Positions 35,411-44,619 of a DNA stretch of 64,000 nucleotides are shown here, one piece after another; positions within the stretch are counted from its first letter, which is position 1; the number at the start of each line of letters is the position of its first letter. The stretch lies in the NCBI GenBank assembly GCA_934667275.1, contig CAKULK010000003.1, positions 93,565 through 157,564 of the forward strand. Direction: 5' to 3'. Below the pieces are notes generated by a model, which did no database searches, was not told the origin of the DNA, and saw only the letters and a list, made by a program, of their open reading frames with translations. Position numbers and translations under genes: made by a program. The stretch comes from an uncultured Bacteroidales bacterium (GTDB lineage Bacteria > Bacteroidota > Bacteroidia > Bacteroidales > Paludibacteraceae).

Positions 35411-36985
35411 TCAATATCCGGGGTTCTGGTCGGCATCACTCAGGTTGGTGTTGGTCTTAATCTCCGTATCGGGTATAGGCCACTTCAGAAAATGGCTGCC
35501 TTCTTGCAGGAGACCTGTGGATTGTGCCCATTTGTTGTGGCGGTTTACACGCTTCACATACAGACCTGCACGGTTCAAATCGATATGACGCCACCCCTCG
35601 CAACTGAGTTCGCGCGTGCGCTCATCGAACAGATTGTCCAAGAACTGCTCCTTGGAGTCCGCCTTACACTCCATACCGTCTGGCAGCACTCCGCCGAAAC
35701 CGCGTGTACGTACTTTATCCACCAGTTTGATAGCCTCCGGCTGCCTGTCAAGTTCGTTTAGGCACTCTGCATCGAGAAGGAGTATGTCGGCAAAGCGCAG
35801 ATAGTACGTATTCTTTCCCGCTTGCCAGAATGACAACTCCCCGTCGGTACGAGGGTCTTCGTATTTCTTGAAGTGCGGCAGGAGTTGGTCGTCGCCGAAC
35901 CCTGTAACTGCTGTGCATTTGGTGCCCTTGTACACATACTCCGTGCGTATGGACTCGTCAAACCGCAAGTCGCCCGTTTCCCACAAACCAGGGACACCGT
36001 CAATGGTTTCTGTTGCCTTGCTGTATGCCCATGCCGAGGGGGTGACAAGGTCGTATCCGCCGAACATACAGTTCGGGTCTGCTGACGCAGCGCGACTGCC
36101 TATATGCCATTGCAGTCCGTTGACATCATCGTCTATGTTGCCCCAATAGAACGTGAAGATTGCTTCCTGCTCGCAATTCATATCGGGGTTCCACAGGTCT
36201 GCATAATTGGGCATCAAATCGAACTTCTTGGATTGGATAATACCATCCAGCAACTCATGTGCTTTGGCATAGTCTCTCATGTCAGATTCCTGCCATGCAG
36301 ACATATACAGACGTGCGAGTACCGCTTGAGCCGCCCACTTGGTAGGAATACGCTTGTCCGCAGACTTCACGTCGGAAAGCCTGTTCATGGCATCTGTCAG
36401 GTCGTCGATAATATACTGATAAGTCTCTTGGATGGTCTTGCGTCCTGACAGAGTTATCGTGCCATTCTCCACTGTAGGAATGGGCAACGCACCCCAATAC
36501 TGAGCCATCTCGAACATCATAGCCCCCCGATAGAACTTGGCTTGCCCGATATAGGAGGATATCTGCTCCTCGTTCTCCTCCGTCACGCCCATTTTCTCCA
36601 GTGCATCCAACGCTTGCGAAGAACGGATCACTACCGGCCAGCGTACGTTCCAGCAAGCAGCGATACAAACATTCTCCTTGTTTAGCATACCATTGTAGTA
36701 GTCCATGGATGCCTGCTGTGCTTCTGTCCACACTTGGTAGTCCCCCTGACGTGTCTCGTCCAGTCCGAGGAACGGATAGAGTCCCGTGCGCTCATAGCGC
36801 GTGCGGCGGAAAGCAAAGTAAACGCCATTCAAATAGGGCTGTATATTATTAAGGTCAGCAAACACCTGCTCCGTCGAGAGGGCGGTTTGCGGCTCCTGCG
36901 ACAGGAAGTCTTCGCAACTGTTCAACGACAGCAGAGAACCTGCAATGAGGAGACTTATGACGAACTTTATACTGTACTTTTTCAT
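35411..36985 (-). CDS. susD: SusD-like nutrient-binding outer-membrane lipoprotein
   Basis: 524 residues from the ATG at 36985; the longer frame begins with TTG. The signal peptide ends in the lipobox SLNSC, followed by EDFLSQEPQTALS, the usual SusD N-terminus. The RagB/SusD TPR-like fold is seen in FYRGAMMFEMAQYWGALPIP and ends with the conserved RTRELSCEGWRHIDLNRAGLY and LKWPIPDTEI segments. It caps the SusC pore and binds the glycan outside the cell. It lies 32 bp downstream of susC. Confidence 0.95.
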   Translation of the reverse strand: MKKYSIKFVISLLIAGSLLSLNSCEDFLSQEPQTALSTEQVFADLNNIQPYLNGVYFAFRRTRYERTGLYPFLGLDETRQGDYQVWTEAQQASMDYYNGMLNKENVCIAACWNVRWPVVIRSSQALDALEKMGVTEENEEQISSYIGQAKFYRGAMMFEMAQYWGALPIPTVENGTITLSGRKTIQETYQYIIDDLTDAMNRLSDVKSADKRIPTKWAAQAVLARLYMSAWQESDMRDYAKAHELLDGIIQSKKFDLMPNYADLWNPDMNCEQEAIFTFYWGNIDDDVNGLQWHIGSRAASADPNCMFGGYDLVTPSAWAYSKATETIDGVPGLWETGDLRFDESIRTEYVYKGTKCTAVTGFGDDQLLPHFKKYEDPRTDGELSFWQAGKNTYYLRFADILLLDAECLNELDRQPEAIKLVDKVRTRGFGGVLPDGMECKADSKEQFLDNLFDERTRELSCEGWRHIDLNRAGLYVKRVNRHNKWAQSTGLLQEGSHFLKWPIPDTEIKTNTNLSDADQNPGY

Positions 36986-37017
36986 AACATTCAATTATTT
37001 ATTGTGGTGAAACATTG

Positions 37018-40000
37018 TCAGAAACCGATATTCAAACCTACTACATACATACGCGACGAGGGGTAGTAGTCTCCCGACTCTGGGTCATAACCCTTGTAGG
37101 GAGTGAACGTAAACGGATTGTTTGCCGTGAAGTAGATACGTGCGTTGTCGAAGTGAATGGCGTTCATCCATTTCTTCGGGAAGTCATAACTCAGTGTGAT
37201 TGCCGAAATCTTGAGGAACGATGCATCCTGAATACCGTTGTCGCACATACTCATCGAATAGCGGTCGCTGCCCCAGTAAGCACGCGGGATGTCGGTCTTG
37301 GTATTCTCCGGAGTCCAGCGGTTGAGGTTGTCTGCGTGCGTCGAAGTGGAGCCGTTGGTCTGCATCAGTGTCTCATACAGACCGCTGATGCGCCGTGCTC
37401 CATAAGAATAGGTCGCCACAATCTGGAGCATAAGACCTTTGTACGAGAAGTCCGTATGGATACCGCCATAGAATTTCGGGTCGGTGTTGCCGATGATATA
37501 GCGGTCTTCGTCGTTGATGATGCCATCGCCATTGCGGTCCACAGGCAGTATGTCGCCCGGACGTACACGGTGACCGCACAGGTCCAGTGATGCCACATAC
37601 TCCATATCTTCCTCCTGCGCTATCTTGTCATACTGATAGACGTAGATGTTGTTCAGCGACTCGCCTAAGAACAGGTTGCCTGTACGTTGTATGGAGTTGC
37701 CCGACACATTGTAGATAGACGTCACATCGCCGTACAACTTGGTGATTTTGTTCTTGGCCGTTGCTATATTGAATCCTATATTCCACTGGAATCCGTTGAT
37801 TTGCACGGCGTTCAGATTGACGCTCAACTCCGCACCTTGGTTCTGCAGACAGCCCACATTGTCCAGCATATAGGAGTATCCGTACGACCCTGCCAGACTG
37901 CGCTGCATCAGCAGGTCCTCGTTGTTGGTGAAGAAGTAGTCGAAGTTCAACTGCAGGCGGTTGTGCCAGAAAGCCAGATCCAGTCCTGCATTGAACTGCT
38001 TCTGCGTTTCCCAGCGCAAGTCAGGATTGCCGTATAGTCCGTTGCTCCCCGTGCCGCGTCCCATTCCGTTGTTAATCAGGATATACGAACCGAGGGTGGT
38101 CTTGGTATTGAATATGGTGTTGTAGCCGTAGTTGGGTATGTTCTGGTTGCCCACAAGACCATATCCTACCCGCAGGCGCAAGTTGTCCACCACATTCTGG
38201 TCCTTCATAAACTGCTCGCCCGTAACATTCCAACTGGCTGCCACCGACGGGAAGAAGCCCCACTTGTGGCTGGGTCCGAACTTGCTGGAACCGTCCGCAC
38301 GCCCTGTAAACGTGATGTAGTAACGCGAGTCATACACATAGTTGAGACGCAGGTAGGCGGACATCAGCGAATAACTGGTATAGCCCGAACTCCATGTAGA
38401 GTTCTCCTTGTCCGAGGCGGAACCTATGCTCTTGTACTTGAACAGGTCGTTTCCGAAACCGACAGCATTGATTTGGTTCCAGTTGTTGCCATAGTAGGAC
38501 ATATCCATACCCAGCACCGCGCTGATACGGTGGCGGTCTTTAATCGTAGTGTTGTACGACACCGTATTGTCCCACTGCCAGTTCATGCTCTTGCTGCGGT
38601 ACTGCTGTGCGTAGCCGTCATACGAGTTGGCATACGATACCGTGCTCAGCGTGCTATAGTAGTAGTCATTCTCCTGTTGCGCAAAGTCAATGGAAAACGT
38701 AGAACGGATGTCCAAACCCTTGACGGGATGGATGTTCATGTAGTTGGAAGACAGCAGGCGGAACTTGTCCACATCTTTGGTGATGGTGTTGAGTGCCTTG
38801 ATGGGGTTATGGTACGACTGGCTTTCCAGTTTGCCTTCCCACATATAGTACTCCTCGTCGTTGATAGGGTACAGCGGGTCGGCACGGAACGCCACCAGAT
38901 ACATGTTGTCATTCGCCATCGGGTTCTCTATGGAGTAAGCCAGCGAGTTGTTGGTCCCCACCTTCAGCCATTTGTTCACATCGAAGTCCAGATTCACTTT
39001 GCCGTTGTAGCGTTTGTACGCCGAGTTCTTGATTTGTCCTTTCTGGTCGGAGTAGCCGAAACTCGTGAAGTAGTTCACTTTGTCCGTGGCTCCCGAGAAA
39101 GTAACGTTGTGATTGTGCTGGAATCCCGTCTGCGTGATTTGGTCCACCCAGTTGTATGTCTCCCCGTTCTCATGCGCCGTCATCTCCCACTCCGCGAATG
39201 CGATGTTCTGGGAGATACGCGGACCGCTGATAGTCAGGTAGCGGTCGATATACTTCTGACGGTCCTTGGTGGGGTTGTCGTCCATATACTTGTTGGCATA
39301 GGCATCGATACGGTAGTCAAACGTCTGCTGTCCGTCCATCAGCGGGATATTGTTGGCAAAGGTCTGCCAGCCGACCCAACCGTCGTATGTCACCTTCCCC
39401 TTGCCTTTCATGCCTCGCTTGGTCGTGATGACTACGACACCATTCGCGCCACGTGCTCCGTAGAGTGCTGTGGCGGAGGCGTCTTTCAGCACCTCGATGG
39501 ATGCGATGTCATTGGGGTTGACGGTGGAGATGTCGGTGTCGTCAATCATGATATTGTCAATCACATACAGCGGCGACGTACCGTAAGAGATGGAGTTGTT
39601 GCCGCGAATCTTGATAGTGGCATTGGCACCCGGTTGCGGATTGGCTTCCACATAGACGCCCGGTATCTTGCCTTGCATGGCTTGGTTGAGGTTGGCAGTA
39701 GGGATTTCCTTCAACTGCTCCGCGTCCACACTTGCCACAGCGCCGGTGAGGTCTGATTTCTTCATGGCGGCACCCACTACCACAACCTCGTCGATGGCTT
39801 GGGTCTTCTCCGCCAGAGCGACTGTCATGAAGCGGTCGGAACTGACAGAGTAGGTCTGTGTGTCATACCCGATAAAAGAAAACTGAAGTACCGCCCCTTT
39901 GGAAACATCAAGAGTGAACAAACCATCCATGTCCGTGATGGTTCCTCCCTGCTGCTTGGTGTTCACGACACTGACTCCGGGGAGTGGGTCGCCCGTCGCG

Positions 40001-40095
40001 GCATCAACCACTTTACCCTTGACGGTAATCTCCTGTGCGAGCACGGCAAGGGTTGTGGAAAGTAATAGGAATAACAGAAGTACACTTTTTTTCAT
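37018..40095 (-). CDS. susC: SusC-like TonB-dependent outer-membrane transporter
   Basis: 1025 residues. It has a signal peptide (1-20), a carboxypeptidase-like regulatory domain (VKGKVVDAATGDPLPGVSV, about 25-100), the TonB box region TQAIDEVVVVG, a plug domain with IASIEVLKDASATALYGARG and GVVVITTKRG, then a 22-stranded barrel ending VVGLNIGF with the terminal Phe needed for BAM insertion. It imports oligosaccharides across the outer membrane using TonB energy, together with SusD. It is first in the operon, with a promoter and an AraC-type operator just upstream. Confidence 0.96.
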   Translation of the reverse strand: MKKSVLLLFLLLSTTLAVLAQEITVKGKVVDAATGDPLPGVSVVNTKQQGGTITDMDGLFTLDVSKGAVLQFSFIGYDTQTYSVSSDRFMTVALAEKTQAIDEVVVVGAAMKKSDLTGAVASVDAEQLKEIPTANLNQAMQGKIPGVYVEANPQPGANATIKIRGNNSISYGTSPLYVIDNIMIDDTDISTVNPNDIASIEVLKDASATALYGARGANGVVVITTKRGMKGKGKVTYDGWVGWQTFANNIPLMDGQQTFDYRIDAYANKYMDDNPTKDRQKYIDRYLTISGPRISQNIAFAEWEMTAHENGETYNWVDQITQTGFQHNHNVTFSGATDKVNYFTSFGYSDQKGQIKNSAYKRYNGKVNLDFDVNKWLKVGTNNSLAYSIENPMANDNMYLVAFRADPLYPINDEEYYMWEGKLESQSYHNPIKALNTITKDVDKFRLLSSNYMNIHPVKGLDIRSTFSIDFAQQENDYYYSTLSTVSYANSYDGYAQQYRSKSMNWQWDNTVSYNTTIKDRHRISAVLGMDMSYYGNNWNQINAVGFGNDLFKYKSIGSASDKENSTWSSGYTSYSLMSAYLRLNYVYDSRYYITFTGRADGSSKFGPSHKWGFFPSVAASWNVTGEQFMKDQNVVDNLRLRVGYGLVGNQNIPNYGYNTIFNTKTTLGSYILINNGMGRGTGSNGLYGNPDLRWETQKQFNAGLDLAFWHNRLQLNFDYFFTNNEDLLMQRSLAGSYGYSYMLDNVGCLQNQGAELSVNLNAVQINGFQWNIGFNIATAKNKITKLYGDVTSIYNVSGNSIQRTGNLFLGESLNNIYVYQYDKIAQEEDMEYVASLDLCGHRVRPGDILPVDRNGDGIINDEDRYIIGNTDPKFYGGIHTDFSYKGLMLQIVATYSYGARRISGLYETLMQTNGSTSTHADNLNRWTPENTKTDIPRAYWGSDRYSMSMCDNGIQDASFLKISAITLSYDFPKKWMNAIHFDNARIYFTANNPFTFTPYKGYDPESGDYYPSSRMYVVGLNIGF

Positions 40096-40147
40096 AATAT
40101 TATCAGATTAAAAGTTTGCATATCGGGTTAAGGTGTGATTACACGCT

Positions 40148-40180
40148 GCAAAGGTAGTGCTATCGGGCTACGCTGGCAAT
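40148..40180 (-). promoter_or_regulatory. Promoter of the susC operon
   Basis: On the minus strand: ATTG (-33, weak), 20 bases, TACCTTTGC (40148-40156). The weak -33 overlapped by a candidate activator half-site is the pattern expected for an activator-dependent promoter. Confidence 0.82.
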
Positions 40181-40207
40181 GGATTTTGCTCACATGTATA
40201 TGGACAA
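40167..40207 (-). promoter_or_regulatory. Candidate AraC-type operator at susC promoter
   Basis: On the plus strand this block contains GCTAC, then CAATGGAT, then TGC, then ATATGGACAA. The same elements occur with the same spacing at 46053-46093 (29 of 41 bases identical, no gap). The two ATGGA cores start at 40179 and 40200, exactly 21 bp apart, as for the paired direct half-sites of AraC-family activators. The proximal half-site covers the -33 element. Confidence 0.72.
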
Positions 40208-40231
40208 TCTTGCTGCTGTGATAGTCGGGTC

Positions 40232-40275
40232 AATTCTATGACATTAGTATGTGATTAGTATGTTATTAGTATGTT
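40232..40275. repeat. 11-bp tandem repeat, 3 clear copies plus 1 degenerate
   Basis: ATTAGTATGTG, ATTAGTATGTT, ATTAGTATGTT at 40243-40275, then ATTA. The 11 bases before (AATTCTATGAC) share TATG in phase. It is 51 bp (62 bp for the clear part) upstream of the susC -33 box. Confidence 0.88.
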
Positions 40276-40351
40276 ATTAAGCAGTCAATATCGGATAAAT
40301 GCCTTGACGATGCGAACAGCATCGTCTCCCTGTTTATGGAGTATCATGGTT

Positions 40352-41260
40352 CTACAATACTTTTATGGGCGTACGTTTGTAGCGGTTGCGGAAAGCGTTG
40401 GGGGACATGCCCATTATCTTCGAGAAGACACGGGAGAAATACAGGGCGTCATCAAAGCCCAGAAGTTGGCATATCTGGTTGCTCTTCATGTTCGTAACAT
40501 CCAGTAGTTCGCACGCCTTCTGTATCTTCAGACGGGTGAAGTAGTTCATGGGCGAGTAGCCTGTCTTCTGCCTGAACAACGTGGAGTATCTATATGGAGA
40601 ATACTTTACGTATGAACTTATCTCCCGTATGGTCAATGTGCGGTTGAGGTTGTCGCGCATGAAATGGATACTTCGGGCAACAATGTCGTTGTTCCCGCCG
40701 TCTGACTTGACCCGCGCTGCGCGGAAACAATTCAAGTACATCAGGGAGCCCATGAAGTAGATAAAGCAGGTGGTTGCATAGCGGAGATTATCAATGGCGT
40801 ATCCCAACTCCAGTGCGCGGAACACCTCTTCGAAAAGTTCCAGCCTGTAACTGATACGGCTGTCGTCGGAGACAGGAATCGTGCGGGGCACTACGTAATC
40901 AGCAGCCATGAGGTGCGCCTTGTTTCCTTTGAAGTGCACCCAATAGATAGTCCACGGGTTGTCGGCGGAAGAGCCGTAACTATGCACTACGTCCGGCGGT
41001 ATGATGATGACTTGGTTGGCAGCCAATGTGAAGCGGTTCCCGTTGAAGGAGACATACCCTTCGCCACGGATGCAGTACAGCAGGATGTACTCCTTGATAG
41101 GTGTATCGCGCTGCATATAATGGAACTTGGCTTGCGGGTAGTAGCCGATGTCCGTGATATGCAACTCCTTGCACAACTCGTCCTCTTCCATGCCCTGTAC
41201 CACAGAGCGCGGAATCACCAGAGCACGAGAACCTGTGAAGCCGTCTTGAATGCGAGCCAT
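40352..41260 (-). CDS. AraC-family transcriptional activator
   Basis: 302 residues from the ATG at 41260, next to the stop of the upstream gene; a GTG at 41284 is a weaker option. The N-terminal cupin-like sugar-sensing domain (EYILLYCIRGEGYVSFNG, VIIIPPDVVHSYGSS) is followed by two helix-turn-helix motifs: LTIREISSYVKYSPYRYSTL and the signature ICQLLGFDDALYFSRVFSK with MGMSPNAFRNRYK. It is the last gene of the porter-DUF5107-AraC operon and probably acts on the shared operators at 40167 and 46053, giving positive feedback on its own operon. The region 40281-40351 between it and the repeat holds no gene. Confidence 0.94.
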   Translation of the reverse strand: MARIQDGFTGSRALVIPRSVVQGMEEDELCKELHITDIGYYPQAKFHYMQRDTPIKEYILLYCIRGEGYVSFNGNRFTLAANQVIIIPPDVVHSYGSSADNPWTIYWVHFKGNKAHLMAADYVVPRTIPVSDDSRISYRLELFEEVFRALELGYAIDNLRYATTCFIYFMGSLMYLNCFRAARVKSDGGNNDIVARSIHFMRDNLNRTLTIREISSYVKYSPYRYSTLFRQKTGYSPMNYFTRLKIQKACELLDVTNMKSNQICQLLGFDDALYFSRVFSKIMGMSPNAFRNRYKRTPIKVL

Positions 41261-41261
41261 A

Positions 41262-44200
41262 CTAATTTCCGTTTGTGATGTCACATAACAATATCTGTGC
41301 CTGTTGGTGGTTGATGTCCAGATTCAGTACGGTTTGCAACTCCGTTTGCGCTTTGGTCAAGTCCCCTTTGCCCAAATATCCGAGTCCCATGACGAAGTGG
41401 CAGTGGATTTGGTTGCGGATATTGAGGTCGTCGTCCCATATAGCCAACTCCGGCAACGAGACAGCAAAATAATCTATCTTGCAGATGTCGCTGAGATGAC
41501 GCTGCCCGTGTTGCAACAGGCGCTCGAACAGTTCGTCTGCACGGGCGTTGTCTCCCAGTTGCTGCCAAGCAAGGGCTTGGTAGTAAATCTTGTCCGGTTG
41601 CGAGTCGTTGTAGTAGAACGCCTGCTGCGGTTCGGAGTCGCCTTGCGTGGCAGAGCGGAAGAAGGCATTGGCTTTGTCCGTCTCGCCGAGAGCCTTGAGT
41701 GCAAGACCCTTGTAGTAGTCAATATCGTTCTCCTGCATGGTGATGAGTTTTCCCTCACCGAGATTGTGCGGGTAACTGTCCGTCTCGGCAAGCAATGCAA
41801 GGGCTTCCAGATTGTTTCCTGCTCTCAATGCTTGCTTTGCCAACTCTCTTCGGCAGAGTGTATATTGCCCTGTCACCTTCCCTTCGCCGCCTTCCCACGG
41901 GTGGAAATGGCGGTGTGCCAGCAGGTCTTTTGCTTCGGGATACCTCAGGAGTTGGTTGTGCAGTTGTACGTATTCTATCATCAGGTCGTCACGCTGCTGT
42001 GTGAGACTGGAATACTTGTCCAGTATGTCCAATCGCTGCTGGTAAGTATATCCCAAGCGTTTGTATAGTTGCACCAACTCCATGAAGATGCGCGAGTCTG
42101 TCTCGTCGAGATGGAAAGCCTGCTCCATCATTTGCAATGCGTGTTGCTTGTCGTTGCGCTTGTTGTAGTATGCCAGAGCCAGATTGCGCAGTACCGTAGG
42201 GAAACTGCTGTCTATGGCAACCGACTTCTCCCACGCATCGATGGCTTCCGCGTATTGCTTCTTCGAGTAGTAGAAATTACCCAGATAGTAGTACGCTTTT
42301 GCTCCCTTGGGGTTGAGGGTGATAGCATGCGAGAGGAGGATAACCTCTTCGGGGCGGTTCGGGAAGCAGTAGGCAGGGTTGGCTTTCTCTGCCTCTTGGT
42401 ATAGGGATTTTGCTTCCGCACGCAAGCCTTGCATCTCCGCAATATAGCCCAACGCATACAACACGACAGGATATACCTCCTTCGCCGGATCCGTATATAC
42501 ATGCAGCAGTTGAGACGCCTCTTCCCATAGTCCTGCCGACATGAAATCCAAGGCATACTCGATATAGTCGTGTGCGGTACCCCGCATGGCAGTATGCATA
42601 AGGTCTATGATGGCGGTATCGTTGGTCAACAGATACTTTTCCCATAGGCAGCCCACGTTGAACGAGTCGATGTGCAACGAGTCTTCGATGAACATCAGTG
42701 CCTCTTCTGTCCGTCCCAGTTTCCTCAGGGCAGAGGCTTTCAGTTGGCGCGCCTTGAGACTGTGCCAGTTCTTGGATAGTGAGCGTTCCACATCGTCAAG
42801 CGCATCTTCGTAATCCCCGCGGAGCATATCAATTTGAGCGATAGCATAGTAAGCGGCATCCTGTTGGGCGGCGTTCCATGTGGCTTTGTAGAATACATCG
42901 TATGCTTCGTCGGTTCTGCCCTGCCACTTGAGGCACACACCCAAGTTGTAGTACGGCTCACCGTCATAAGGATTGGGGTTGCGCTCGGTAAGCGTATCAA
43001 TAGCCGCACGCAGATAATGCTCCGCTTCTTGGAACTTGCCACTGCGCAGAAGAAGCAAGCCCACGGCATTGTTGCAGCGTATGTCACCCGGCTCTCGGCG
43101 CAACGCCTCCATATAGTAGTCCATCGGGTTGTAGGTGGCATGACGGTACTGCTCCAAGTGAAGCCCTGTGAGATACAACTGCTCCTGCGAGGCTATGTCC
43201 TTTGGCTCCTTTGCCGGTTTGGCAGGGTCTGGAATGGCACGCTCGGTGTTGGTATGCGGTTGGTATTGCAGTATGCACTTGCCCGTGGTGTCAAACACTT
43301 TGGCGATGTAGTTGTCGGGTGTGGGGTCGGAGAGGGTAACCTTCTTCTCAAAGACCGATTCGGGACTGAGGTCGGCTGTTTCGTCTATCAGGACGGTGCC
43401 CGCGGTATCTGTCAGAACGATGCGGAGCGTTGCCTGACCGGTGGCATAGACCTTGAGTACCGCAGCATTGTCTTTGATGTCCAAGCCAAGCAGCACATCT
43501 TTGCTGGCATTGCGTACATAGCCTACTTGGCTGTAGGGCATGAAATACTGCGTCCACGTCTTCTCCTCGTAGGGTTGCAGCCAACTGAAATCGGGTTGGT
43601 TGTCACAATAGACACCTGTCATCAGTTCTATATATGGACCGTTCTTGTCCGTCAGGTTGCGGTCCCATGCCTGACCGAAATCACCATTACCCCACGTCCA
43701 TTGCTTCTTGCCCGGGGAGATATGGTGGTTAGCCACGTGCAGCAGTCCGCCTTGCACGTGCTCTTCGTAGCCGCCGACAAAGTCGAACTTGGACAGGACT
43801 GCCATGTAGGACGTCGGCACGGGGATATTCTTGTAGCGGGATATGTCCGTGCCCGGGGCGTAGTTGTACTTGTAGTACACTCCGTGACTGATAGGAAACT
43901 CGGTAACGGCACGTTTCCCATGGTCAAAGACGGCATTCACATCGGGCGGGAATACCGAGTAGTAGTGGTCGTTGACCACTACGGCAGGGTTTGCCCACCA
44001 CAGGAATGTCTGCGGGAAAGGTGTGCGGTTGTACAGGCGTACCTTGATTGCCAGATATGCTTTGTCGGGATAAAGGGTGAAACCCTGCGCCCCTTTAGTC
44101 CTGCACATGCGCTCTATCTCGCTGCACCAGACAGTGACACTGCCGTCTGCGTTCTGCTCTATCTGTGCATCCACGGGCAGAAAAGTGGATGGACGGTGAT

Positions 44201-44600
44201 GCTGCGGCCAGTTGAACTCGATGCCACCCGATATCCACGGTCCTGTCAGTCCGACCAGTGCGGGTTTGATGACTTCGTTGAAATAGACGAAATGGCGCTT
44301 GTGTATCTTGTCGTAAGCCATCTGTACCCGTCCGCCAAGTTCAGGTAGAATCATCACTTTGATATAGTAGTTCTCAAGGAAGTACGCCTTGTAGGTCTTG
44401 TCTTCCTTTGTGTCATATATTTTCTCCACTACGGGATAGGGATACACGGAGCCGCTACTGCCTTGATATACACGTTTCTCCAAGAATATAGGATTCTTCT
44501 CCTCCTTGCCTATGGCGTACGTGGGTATGGTTACCAATTCCTGCCATGCCCGCACATCGCCTTTGCGTGTGACTGTGGATGCTGTAAAATGAGTATTCAT
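41262..44600 (-). CDS. DUF5107 domain protein with C-terminal TPR repeats
   Basis: 1112 residues from the ATG at 44600. There is no signal peptide, so it is probably cytoplasmic. Residues 1-about 360 match the DUF5107 pattern as I know it: FLENYYIKVMILPELGGRVQMAYDK, GGIEFNWPQHHRPSTF, TWGNGDFGQAWDRNLTD and GPYIELMTGVYCDNQPDFSWL, a mutarotase-like beta-sandwich. From about 480 to the end are at least ten tetratricopeptide-like repeats (e.g. AYYYLGNFYYSKKQYAEAID, EPYYNLGVCLKWQGRTDEAY). Proteins of this type are frequent in carbohydrate loci, but I know of no assigned activity. Its place between a sugar porter and the AraC regulator suggests it processes or senses the imported sugar. Confidence 0.88.
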   Translation of the reverse strand: MNTHFTASTVTRKGDVRAWQELVTIPTYAIGKEEKNPIFLEKRVYQGSSGSVYPYPVVEKIYDTKEDKTYKAYFLENYYIKVMILPELGGRVQMAYDKIHKRHFVYFNEVIKPALVGLTGPWISGGIEFNWPQHHRPSTFLPVDAQIEQNADGSVTVWCSEIERMCRTKGAQGFTLYPDKAYLAIKVRLYNRTPFPQTFLWWANPAVVVNDHYYSVFPPDVNAVFDHGKRAVTEFPISHGVYYKYNYAPGTDISRYKNIPVPTSYMAVLSKFDFVGGYEEHVQGGLLHVANHHISPGKKQWTWGNGDFGQAWDRNLTDKNGPYIELMTGVYCDNQPDFSWLQPYEEKTWTQYFMPYSQVGYVRNASKDVLLGLDIKDNAAVLKVYATGQATLRIVLTDTAGTVLIDETADLSPESVFEKKVTLSDPTPDNYIAKVFDTTGKCILQYQPHTNTERAIPDPAKPAKEPKDIASQEQLYLTGLHLEQYRHATYNPMDYYMEALRREPGDIRCNNAVGLLLLRSGKFQEAEHYLRAAIDTLTERNPNPYDGEPYYNLGVCLKWQGRTDEAYDVFYKATWNAAQQDAAYYAIAQIDMLRGDYEDALDDVERSLSKNWHSLKARQLKASALRKLGRTEEALMFIEDSLHIDSFNVGCLWEKYLLTNDTAIIDLMHTAMRGTAHDYIEYALDFMSAGLWEEASQLLHVYTDPAKEVYPVVLYALGYIAEMQGLRAEAKSLYQEAEKANPAYCFPNRPEEVILLSHAITLNPKGAKAYYYLGNFYYSKKQYAEAIDAWEKSVAIDSSFPTVLRNLALAYYNKRNDKQHALQMMEQAFHLDETDSRIFMELVQLYKRLGYTYQQRLDILDKYSSLTQQRDDLMIEYVQLHNQLLRYPEAKDLLAHRHFHPWEGGEGKVTGQYTLCRRELAKQALRAGNNLEALALLAETDSYPHNLGEGKLITMQENDIDYYKGLALKALGETDKANAFFRSATQGDSEPQQAFYYNDSQPDKIYYQALAWQQLGDNARADELFERLLQHGQRHLSDICKIDYFAVSLPELAIWDDDLNIRNQIHCHFVMGLGYLGKGDLTKAQTELQTVLNLDINHQQAQILLCDITNGN

Positions 44601-44619
44601 AAATATCACTGACTAAAGA

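Noticed and set aside
38266..39756. 496-codon plus-strand open frame opposite susC
   Set aside because: Antisense shadow of a conserved TonB-dependent transporter; Val/His/Arg-rich translation without domains.
42834..44348. 504-codon plus-strand open frame opposite the DUF5107 gene
   Set aside because: Antisense shadow; no start context or domain.
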